From NCBI GenBank assembly GCA_947488615.1, contig CANKZU010000003.1:186001-250000 (forward strand): a stretch of DNA of 64,000 nt, read 5' to 3'. This stretch comes from an uncultured Aurantimonas sp. Lineage in GTDB: Bacteria > Pseudomonadota > Alphaproteobacteria > Rhizobiales > Rhizobiaceae. Positions 57,595-64,000 of the stretch are shown piece by piece. Position 1 is the stretch's first letter; each line of letters opens with the position of its first letter. The notes beneath the pieces are model-generated. The model did not search any database and was not told the origin of the DNA. It saw nothing but the letters and a program-made list of their open reading frames with translations. A program made the translations under genes and the position numbers.

Positions 57595-58236
57595 CTACTG
57601 GGCGTTTCCGGACGGCGACGTGCCGCTCTCGACCGGCCGTTCGACACCGGCCGGAGGCGCCTCCATTGGCGGAACCGTCGGGTCTTCGGCGGCATTCGGC
57701 GCTGTGGGAGCCGGATTCGCCGGAATCTGTGGCTCCGGGGTGACAGCCGGCGTCGAAGCGTCTTCGGCCGGAGCCGACTGCGGCACGGCCGTTCCGGTGG
57801 TGTTCTCCGGCATCGATGGCGCTGCGCTCGGCGCGTTTGGATCCGATGGCGTCACATCCGTTGCGGCGGCGTCCGCCGGCGGCGCCGGATCGGTATTGCC
57901 GGACGCCCCCTCCTGCTCGGGCAGAGCCCCTAGCTGATCCAGGAGGCTGCCGCCTTGATCACCGCCGCCCTGCGTGGTCGGCAGGCGATCGAGGATGTCA
58001 GTCGGTTGGCTGCTATAGCGAGCAAGGATGCCGAGCGACAGGGAGGTGACGAAGAACGCCGCCGCCAGAATGCCGGTGGTGCGGGTCAGCGCGTTGGCCG
58101 CGCCGCGGGCCGACATCAGGCCGCCACCGCCGCCGCCGCCGATACCGAGGGCCCCGCCCTCGGAGCGTTGCAACAGCACCACAATGACGAGCGCGATGAC
58201 GATCATCAGGTGGATGACAATAAGAATGGTTTCCAT
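57595..58236 (-). CDS. secG: Preprotein translocase subunit SecG with long C-terminal tail
   Basis: SecG is the small accessory subunit of the SecYEG export channel. The first 75 residues are typical: membrane segment METILIVIHLMIVIALVIVV, LLQRSEGGALGIGGG, the Gly run, then a second membrane segment (TTGILAAAFFVTSLSLGILA). Residues 85-213 form a Pro/Ala/Ser-rich disordered tail not found in E. coli SecG (110 residues). The gene order tpiA-secG-pyrG is conserved in this bacterial group. Confidence 0.93.
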   Translation of the reverse strand: METILIVIHLMIVIALVIVVLLQRSEGGALGIGGGGGGGLMSARGAANALTRTTGILAAAFFVTSLSLGILARYSSQPTDILDRLPTTQGGGDQGGSLLDQLGALPEQEGASGNTDPAPPADAAATDVTPSDPNAPSAAPSMPENTTGTAVPQSAPAEDASTPAVTPEPQIPANPAPTAPNAAEDPTVPPMEAPPAGVERPVESGTSPSGNAQ

Positions 58237-58332
58237 TGAACTTTCGCAGCGCGTCGATTTTAGGAATTGCGCGCCTTCTACAGAAGCGCGACCGGCTTTC
58301 CAACCGGTTTCGGTGTTTCGCCGCCATTTTGG

Positions 58333-59091
58333 TCAGGAAACGACCACGGCCTCGCATATCGCGATGAAGTCGGACGCCTTCAAGCTGGCGCCGCCGACGA
58401 GCGCCCCATCGACATTGTCGACGGCCAGAAGCTCGGCCGCGTTCACGGGTTTGACCGAACCACCATAAAGGATTCGCATAGCCGAGGCGACAGCTTCGCC
58501 AAAGCGATCCGACAGGGTCTTGCGAATGAAATCGTGAACCTGTTTCACGTCTGCGACGGTCGGCGTGCGTCCGGTTCCGATCGCCCAGACCGGTTCGTAG
58601 GCGACGACAGTTTTTTCCCCTGTCAGATCGTCCGGGAGGGAGCCGGCCAGTTGCGCCCCGAGCACCGCCAGCGTCTGGTCGGCCTCGCGCTCCGCCTCGG
58701 TCTCGCCGACGCAGATCACCGCGACAAGCCCCGCCTTCATGGCCGCTTCCGCCTTCGCCCGAACCAGCGCATCCGACTCGCCGTGATCGGCGCGACGCTC
58801 CGAGTGACCGACGATGACATACCGCGCGCCGACATCCTTCAGCATCGCGGCGGAGATGTCACCGGTGTGGGCGCCGCTTGCCGCCTGATGGCAATCCTGC
58901 CCGCCGACCGCGACATTCTCGCCGAGAACCCCGCGACTGGCCGACAGCATCGTCGCCGGCGGACAGATCAGCAGGTCGCGGCGATCGGCGAGCCCCTGAC
59001 TGGCAGCGGCGGCGATGTCCTTGAGTTCCGTCAGCGCCGACAACTGCCCGTTCATCTTCCAGTTACCCGCGATCAGTGGCCTTGGCTTCAT
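58333..59091 (-). CDS. tpiA: Triosephosphate isomerase
   Basis: TpiA interconverts dihydroxyacetone phosphate and glyceraldehyde-3-phosphate. The 252-residue product has [11 protein letters not shown] with the catalytic Lys, [15 protein letters not shown] with the catalytic His, [15 protein letters not shown] with the catalytic Glu, and [14 protein letters not shown] at the phosphate-binding end. The start [11 protein letters not shown] is standard. It is divergent from ppiD. Confidence 0.97.
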   Translation of the reverse strand: MKPRPLIAGNWKMNGQLSALTELKDIAAAASQGLADRRDLLICPPATMLSASRGVLGENVAVGGQDCHQAASGAHTGDISAAMLKDVGARYVIVGHSERRADHGESDALVRAKAEAAMKAGLVAVICVGETEAEREADQTLAVLGAQLAGSLPDDLTGEKTVVAYEPVWAIGTGRTPTVADVKQVHDFIRKTLSDRFGEAVASAMRILYGGSVKPVNAAELLAVDNVDGALVGGASLKASDFIAICEAVVVS

Positions 59092-59306
59092 GTCGACATT
59101 GACTCCCTGGAGCGGCGCGCGGAGGGCGCGGACCTGATGGCGCATACGTATCATCGTCGGTCGGCAATATGCGAGGGAGCCGAGAAATCAATCGCTCAGC
59201 CTGCTTGCGCCCGCCCCACGCTGTTTCCTATTAAGGCCTGAGAACGATAGACGCCCCTGCTTCGCTTCGCCGCCGCGAAGATCGGGCGGGGCGAAGGGAA
59301 ACGACA

Positions 59307-61196
59307 ATGCTTAACACGCTCCGACGCAGTATTTCCGGCTGGACCGCGAAGATCCTGCTGGCTCTTCTCGTGATAAGCTTCGCGGTTTGGGGCATCGGCG
59401 ACGCGTTTCGCGGTGGAACGGCGACGACGGTGTTGACGGCCGGCAAGACCGAGGTTTCGCTGGAGGAATACGCGCTGGCCTACAATCGCGCCCAGGCTCG
59501 GCTTGCCCAGCAGATCGGTCGCCGCCCGACCGCGGAAGAATCCGAATTGTTCGGCATCGACCAAGGCGTCCTCAGCCAGCTGGTCGCCGGCGCCATGCTC
59601 GACGAACAAGGCCGTCGCATCGGCCTTGGCCTGTCGGAAGAGCGCTTGGCGCGGGTGATTGCGGACGACCCCTCGTTTCAAGACGCATCGGGAAATTTCT
59701 CGCGCAATGCGTTTCAGGCGGTCCTTTCAAACGCCCGCATCCGGGAGCGGGATTACATTCGCAGCCAGGAAGATGCCGCCATTCGCAGCCAGATCGTCGA
59801 GGCGATTTCGCAGGGCGGCAACACGCCCGTGACCTTCGAAACGGCGCTGGGCCTCTACAATGGCGAGCGCCGGACGGTCGACTACATCAGCCTGTCGCCT
59901 TCGGCGGTGCCACCGGTTGCTGATCCCTCGGACGAGGTGTTGAAGCCCTATTTCGAGCAGAACAAGGCGAAATACGCGGCGCCCGAATACCGCTCCCTCA
60001 CCTACGCCACGCTGACGCCGGAAGTGCTCAGCGATCCGGCGACCATCACCGACGAACAGGTGAAGGCGGATTACGAGCAGGGCAAGGAGCGCTATTCGAC
60101 GCCAGAGCGGCGCCGGATCCAGCAGATCGTCTTCGCCGACAAGGCGGCGGCCGACGCGGCCAAGGCCAAGCTGGACGGTGGCGCGAGCTTCGAAGAGGTC
60201 GCCAAGGAGGCCGGACGGACCGTCGCAGACACCGATCTCGGCTCGGTATCCAAGTCCGAAATTCCCGACGCGAGGATCTCCGACGCGGCGTTCTCCCTGG
60301 GCGAAGGGGCCATATCGGACGTCGTGGCGGGTGCCTTCGGCCCGGCGATCCTGCGCGTCTCGGAAATCCAGCCGGTGGGTGTGAGTCCGCTCGACGAGGT
60401 CTCGGACGAGATTCGCAAGGATCTGGCGCTCGTCGCGGCGAACGACACCGCCGCAAGCGCCTACAACGCCTTTGAGGATGCGCGCGCTGGCGGCGCGAGC
60501 TTCGCCGAGGCGGCCATGGCCGCAGGCATTACGGCCAAAACCGTTCCGGCGGTCGACAGCCAGGGCAACGGTCCCGACGGCGCGCCGGTCGCCGATCTTC
60601 CGGCGGCAGAGGAACTTCTGGCCGGTGCCTTCGAGACCGAGCCGGGATTCGACAATGTGCCGATCAACTTCGAATCGAACAGCTATGTCTTCTACGACGT
60701 CGTCAGCATCGACCCGGCGCGCGACCGAACATTCGACGAAGCACGCGACCGCGTGCTCGCCGACTGGAAAAACGATGAGACCCAGCGACTCTTGAGCGAA
60801 AAAGCCAACGCGTTGAAGGCCGAACTGGAGACCGGCAAGAGCATGGACGACGTGGCTGCGGAAGCGGGTCTGCGCAAGGAGACGGCGGCGTCGATCACGC
60901 GTCAGTCCGGCGCGTCCGTTCTGGGCCAGGTCGGCGTCGCGGCGGCGTTCTCCGGTGGTGATGGGACGATCGCCACGGCGCGTGGTCGTGAGTTGGGCTC
61001 ACAGATCGTCTTGAAGGTCACCGAAATCGCGCCTCCCGCCGATCCGGCCGCGAATGTCGCGGCGGAGGAGCGTCAGCAGTTGAAGGGCATTTTCGAGAAC
61101 GATCTGTTGCAGAGCTACGTGACGCTCCTGCAAAACGACACGCCGCTCAGCGTCAGTCCGGCCGCCATCGAAAACGCCAAGGCGATCGTCCGGTGA
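59307..61196 (+). CDS. ppiD: Membrane-anchored peptidyl-prolyl isomerase / periplasmic chaperone (PpiD/SurA type)
   Basis: A 629-residue protein with one N-terminal membrane segment ([20 protein letters not shown]), a SurA-like helical chaperone region (about 35-230) and a parvulin-type PPIase domain near 250-370 ([60 protein letters not shown]). It probably helps newly exported proteins fold at the outer face of the inner membrane. The last 4 bases overlap trpD (GTGA), linking it to tryptophan genes for no evident functional reason. Confidence 0.92.
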   Translation: MLNTLRRSISGWTAKILLALLVISFAVWGIGDAFRGGTATTVLTAGKTEVSLEEYALAYNRAQARLAQQIGRRPTAEESELFGIDQGVLSQLVAGAMLDEQGRRIGLGLSEERLARVIADDPSFQDASGNFSRNAFQAVLSNARIRERDYIRSQEDAAIRSQIVEAISQGGNTPVTFETALGLYNGERRTVDYISLSPSAVPPVADPSDEVLKPYFEQNKAKYAAPEYRSLTYATLTPEVLSDPATITDEQVKADYEQGKERYSTPERRRIQQIVFADKAAADAAKAKLDGGASFEEVAKEAGRTVADTDLGSVSKSEIPDARISDAAFSLGEGAISDVVAGAFGPAILRVSEIQPVGVSPLDEVSDEIRKDLALVAANDTAASAYNAFEDARAGGASFAEAAMAAGITAKTVPAVDSQGNGPDGAPVADLPAAEELLAGAFETEPGFDNVPINFESNSYVFYDVVSIDPARDRTFDEARDRVLADWKNDETQRLLSEKANALKAELETGKSMDDVAAEAGLRKETAASITRQSGASVLGQVGVAAAFSGGDGTIATARGRELGSQIVLKVTEIAPPADPAANVAAEERQQLKGIFENDLLQSYVTLLQNDTPLSVSPAAIENAKAIVR

Positions 61197-62224
61197 GCCA
61201 AAGTCTGAAACCCTTCATCGCCAAGGTCGCTGACGGTCAGTCCCTGACACGATCCGAGGCGGAGGCCGCCTTCGCGGTGATGATGGCCGGCGAAGCGACG
61301 CCCTCGCAGATCGGCGGCTTCCTGATGGCGCTCCGGGTACGCGGTGAGACCGTCGAGGAGATGGCGGGCGCGGTCTCGGTGATGCGCGCCAACATGTTGC
61401 GGGTCGCGGCGCCGCCCGACGCCATCGACATCGTCGGCACTGGCGGCGATCACGCCGGCACGCTGAACGTTTCGACCTGTTCGGCCTTCGTCCTCGCCGG
61501 GTGCGGTCTCGTCATCGCCAAGCATGGCAACCGCGCCCTGTCCTCGAAATCGGGGGCGGCGGACGTGCTGGCCGCGCTCGGGGTCGACGTCGACCTGAAG
61601 CCGGATGCGATCTCGCGGGTGCTCGCAGATGCCGGTCTCTGCTTCATGTTCGCCCCGACGCATCATGCCGCGATGCGTTTCGTCGGTCCCAGCCGGGTCG
61701 AGCTTGGCACCCGGACGATCTTCAACCTGCTCGGGCCGATGTCGAACCCGGCGGGCGTGAAGAAGCTGCTGGTCGGCGTCTTCTCGCCGCAATGGTTGCG
61801 GCCGCTGGCCGAGACGCTGCGCGAATTGGGCGCCGAATCCGCCTGGGTCGTGCACGGTGACGGGCTCGACGAAATGACCGTTTCCGGGACGACTGCGATA
61901 GCGGCGCTTGAGGGGAACGAAATTCGCGAATTCAGCGTCGAACCGGAGGATGTCGGGCTCCAGCGCTCTCCGCTGACCGAGATCAAGGGCGGCGATGCGG
62001 CGGCAAACGCCGCGGCGCTCACGGCCGTTCTCGACGGCGCCACGAACGCTTATCGCGACATCGTCTTGCTCAACAGCGCCGGCGCCCTGGTGATGGCCGG
62101 CAAAGCGGAGAATCTCCATGGTGGCGTCGCGATGGCCGCCGACGCGATCGACGGCGGCCAGGCGCGTGCCGCACTCGACCGTCTCGTGGCGGCGACGAAG
62201 AAAATCGGCGAGGCGTCGGGATGA
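61193..62224 (+). CDS. trpD: Anthranilate phosphoribosyltransferase
   Basis: TrpD attaches phosphoribose to anthranilate, the second step from chorismate to tryptophan. The 343-residue product has [20 protein letters not shown] (PRPP binding), [51 protein letters not shown] and HGDGLDEMT. The start is GTG overlapping the ppiD stop. It overlaps trpC by 4 bases (ATGA). Confidence 0.97.
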   Translation: MSQSLKPFIAKVADGQSLTRSEAEAAFAVMMAGEATPSQIGGFLMALRVRGETVEEMAGAVSVMRANMLRVAAPPDAIDIVGTGGDHAGTLNVSTCSAFVLAGCGLVIAKHGNRALSSKSGAADVLAALGVDVDLKPDAISRVLADAGLCFMFAPTHHAAMRFVGPSRVELGTRTIFNLLGPMSNPAGVKKLLVGVFSPQWLRPLAETLRELGAESAWVVHGDGLDEMTVSGTTAIAALEGNEIREFSVEPEDVGLQRSPLTEIKGGDAAANAAALTAVLDGATNAYRDIVLLNSAGALVMAGKAENLHGGVAMAADAIDGGQARAALDRLVAATKKIGEASG

Positions 62225-63036
62225 GCGACATCCTCCAGCGAATCGAAGCTTACAAGCGCGACGAGATCGCGGCCGCCAAACAGCGCTTGCCGCTCGCCGA
62301 TCTCGAAGCCTCGATCGATCCGGCCGATGCCCCGCGCGGCTTTACGAAAGCGATCCGGGCAAAGCATGCGGCGGGTGGGCTGGCACTCATTGCCGAGGTG
62401 AAGAAGGCCAGTCCTTCGAAGGGCGTGATCCGGGAGGATTTCGATCCTCCAACGCTTGCCACGGCGTATGAGCGCGGCGGCGCCACCTGTTTGAGTGTTC
62501 TGACCGACGCGCCATCCTTTCAAGGTGCGCCGAGCTATCTGACGGCGGCTCGCGCGGCGACCGCGCTGCCGACGCTGCGCAAGGATTTCCTCTTCGACCC
62601 CTATCAGGTGGCCGAAGCGCGCGCCTGGGGCGCGGACGCGGTCTTGATCATCATGGCCGCCGTCGACGATGCACTGTCCCACGATCTGGAAGCCGCCGCG
62701 GAGCAATATGGGCTCGACGTTCTGGTCGAAATCCATGACGAAGCCGAGGCCGAGCGCGCGCTCAATCTCCGCACACCGCTGATCGGGATCAACAATCGCA
62801 ATCTGCGCACCTTCGAGACCAGCCTGGCGACGGCCGAAAAACTGGCGGCGCTGGTGCCGGACGACCGGATTCTCGTTGGCGAGAGCGGCATCTTCACCCA
62901 TGCCGACTGTCTGCGCCTCGCCGATCGGGGCATCCGCACCGTTCTCGTCGGGGAAAGCTTGATGCGGCAGTCCGATGTGGAGGCGGCGACGCGTGTGCTG
63001 CTTGGCGCCACACGCCAATCGAGGGCCTCGTCATGA
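62221..63036 (+). CDS. trpC: Indole-3-glycerol phosphate synthase
   Basis: TrpC closes the indole ring, step four of tryptophan synthesis. The 271-residue product has [63 protein letters not shown] and [13 protein letters not shown], all TIM-barrel active-site segments. It is a single-function enzyme, not fused to TrpF. It overlaps both neighbours by 4 bases. Confidence 0.97.
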   Translation: MSDILQRIEAYKRDEIAAAKQRLPLADLEASIDPADAPRGFTKAIRAKHAAGGLALIAEVKKASPSKGVIREDFDPPTLATAYERGGATCLSVLTDAPSFQGAPSYLTAARAATALPTLRKDFLFDPYQVAEARAWGADAVLIIMAAVDDALSHDLEAAAEQYGLDVLVEIHDEAEAERALNLRTPLIGINNRNLRTFETSLATAEKLAALVPDDRILVGESGIFTHADCLRLADRGIRTVLVGESLMRQSDVEAATRVLLGATRQSRASS

Positions 63037-63530
63037 GCGACACCAAGCAATCCGGGCTCACCCATCTCGACGCGACTGGCGCCGCCTCGATGGTCGATGT
63101 CGGCGCCAAGACCGACAGCGTCCGCGTCGCCGAAGCCGAGGGCTTCGTCGCCATGCAGTCGGCGACGCTGGAGCTGATTCTCGCAGGCGAAGCCAAGAAG
63201 GGCGACGTCATCGGCATTGCGCGAATCGCTGGCATCATGGCGGCCAAGCGTACGCACGAGCTGATTCCGCTTTGCCATCCGCTGATGCTCGAGAAGATCG
63301 GCGTCGAAATAACGCCGGATTCCACCCTGCCCGGTCTGCGCGTCACGGCGCTGGCCAAGGTCAGCGGCAAGACCGGCGTCGAAATGGAGGCGCTCACGGC
63401 GGTCTCGGTGGCTTGTCTGACGATCTACGACATGGCCAAGGCCGTCGACCGCTCGATGCGCGTGTCCAACATCCGGCTGCTGTCGAAGTCCGGCGGCCGT
63501 TCCGGCGACTTCACGGCGACCGCGTCGTGA
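63033..63530 (+). CDS. moaC: Cyclic pyranopterin monophosphate synthase
   Basis: MoaC makes cyclic pyranopterin monophosphate in molybdenum-cofactor synthesis. The 165-residue product has [58 protein letters not shown] and [18 protein letters not shown]. The start ATG overlaps the trpC stop (ATGA). Confidence 0.97.
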   Translation: MSDTKQSGLTHLDATGAASMVDVGAKTDSVRVAEAEGFVAMQSATLELILAGEAKKGDVIGIARIAGIMAAKRTHELIPLCHPLMLEKIGVEITPDSTLPGLRVTALAKVSGKTGVEMEALTAVSVACLTIYDMAKAVDRSMRVSNIRLLSKSGGRSGDFTATAS

Positions 63531-64000
63531 GTCTGCTTCCCGTCGAGGAAGCCTATCGCCGATTGTTGGGGGGCTCGGTGCCGCTCACCCGCACCGAGCA
63601 CCTCCCGCTGGTGCAATCAGCCGGACGCGTCCTTGCCGAGGATGTCCTGGCCCGCCGAACCCAGCCATCCTTCGCTGCTTCGGCCATGGATGGCTACGCC
63701 GTCCGGGCGGAGGATACGCAATCACCGTACCAAGCCCTGCGGGTCATCGGCGAATCCGCCGCCGGGCGCGCCTTCGACGGCCAGGTGGGCCCCGGAGAAG
63801 CGGCGAGAATCTTCACCGGGGCACCGGTGCCGCAAGGCGCAGATGCGATCCTGGTCCAGGAAGACGCCCGCGTCGAAGCCGACAGCAACGTGCGGCCGAC
63901 GGCCTCGCTCGAACCCGGCCGATTCATCCGGGCAAGCGGTATCGATTTCTCCGAGGGCGAGACGTTGTTGACCTGTGGCGCCCTGCTCACGCCCGGCGCC
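63527..64000 (+). CDS. moeA: Molybdopterin molybdotransferase MoeA, N-terminal part
   Basis: MoeA inserts molybdate into the adenylated pterin. The first 158 codons are in the window and the frame is open to the right edge. The product starts (GTG) [16 protein letters not shown] and has [20 protein letters not shown] then YAVRAED, the conserved MoeA segment, and [20 protein letters not shown]. The GTG overlaps the moaC stop (GTGA). moaC-moeA is a common pair. Confidence 0.95.
   Translation, partial: MSLLPVEEAYRRLLGGSVPLTRTEHLPLVQSAGRVLAEDVLARRTQPSFAASAMDGYAVRAEDTQSPYQALRVIGESAAGRAFDGQVGPGEAARIFTGAPVPQGADAILVQEDARVEADSNVRPTASLEPGRFIRASGIDFSEGETLLTCGALLTPGA

Overview
The window is a GC-rich (by eye about 63-66%) chromosomal segment of an alphaproteobacterium, most likely of the order Hyphomicrobiales (Rhizobiales). 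This is inferred from gene order and protein type: dusB-ntrB-ntrC-ntrY-ntrX-trkA-hfq-hflX, an E1-beta subunit (PdhB) with its own lipoyl domain, glnB-glnA, fused ispDF, coaD-PPIase-PPIase-queA-tgt, pyrG-secG-tpiA, trpD-trpC-moaC-moeA, and a GAAC-N7-GAAC SOS box before uvrA. Almost everything is housekeeping; no CRISPR array, prophage, rRNA operon or secretion island was seen.

Layout. 1-2.8 kb: UDP-GlcNAc synthesis (glmS, cut by the window edge; glmU) and a CcdA thiol transporter, minus strand. 3.0-5.0 kb: tRNA-Lys(UUU) with a clear sigma-70 promoter, two unrecognised small genes around a 349-base non-coding stretch holding a perfect 14-bp inverted repeat, and a DUF4864 exported protein. 5.0-9.7 kb: a minus-strand run coaD, secreted PPIase, cytosolic PPIase, queA, an AT-rich HEPN-like orphan gene, tgt. 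9.9-14.8 kb: a 42-residue membrane peptide, gyrA, a MarC protein, an exported protein that appears to start at ATT, and ssb. 15-20.3 kb: uvrA, a DUF72 protein, nnr. 20.5-22.5 kb: glnB-glnA behind a sigma-54 promoter. 22.7-27.8 kb: parE, an exported protein, an alpha/beta hydrolase, a RhlE-type helicase. 27.8-29.25 kb: an IS701-family insertion sequence with a twice-frameshifted transposase. 29.4-40.1 kb: hflX, hfq, trkA, ntrX, ntrY, ntrC, ntrB, dusB (all minus). 40.2-43.7 kb: ispDF, pncC, a Coq10/RatA-like protein, lipA, a GlsB-like membrane protein. 43.9-51.6 kb: the pyruvate dehydrogenase cluster (pdhA, pdhB, SRPBCC protein, pdhC, exported protein, SGNH hydrolase, lpd) and ftsB. 51.8-59.1 kb: an FNT-family channel, eno, kdsA, a VOC protein, pyrG, secG, tpiA. 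59.3-64 kb: ppiD, trpD, trpC, moaC, moeA (cut by the window edge), joined by 4-bp overlaps.

How the genes fit together. NtrB/NtrC and the PII protein GlnB form the nitrogen-sensing circuit, and the sigma-54 promoter before glnB is the expected target of NtrC. NtrY/NtrX is the paralogous pair; its NtrX lacks the GAFTGA loop and so probably does not work through sigma-54. Enolase, the Pdh complex, Lpd and LipA (which makes the lipoyl cofactor Pdh needs) lie in one neighbourhood and feed acetyl-CoA to the TCA cycle. queA and tgt are successive users in queuosine tRNA modification. glmS-glmU and kdsA feed cell-envelope synthesis.

Nothing here is clearly a new multi-gene system. The best leads are the AT-rich HEPN-like gene translationally coupled to queA; an exported-protein gene whose only well-placed start is ATT; two tandem AT-rich operator-like repeats before pdhA; three uncharacterised genes inside the pdh operon; and a transposase broken by one extra base in each of two homopolymer runs. 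Functions come from recognised sequence motifs read by eye; no database search was run.
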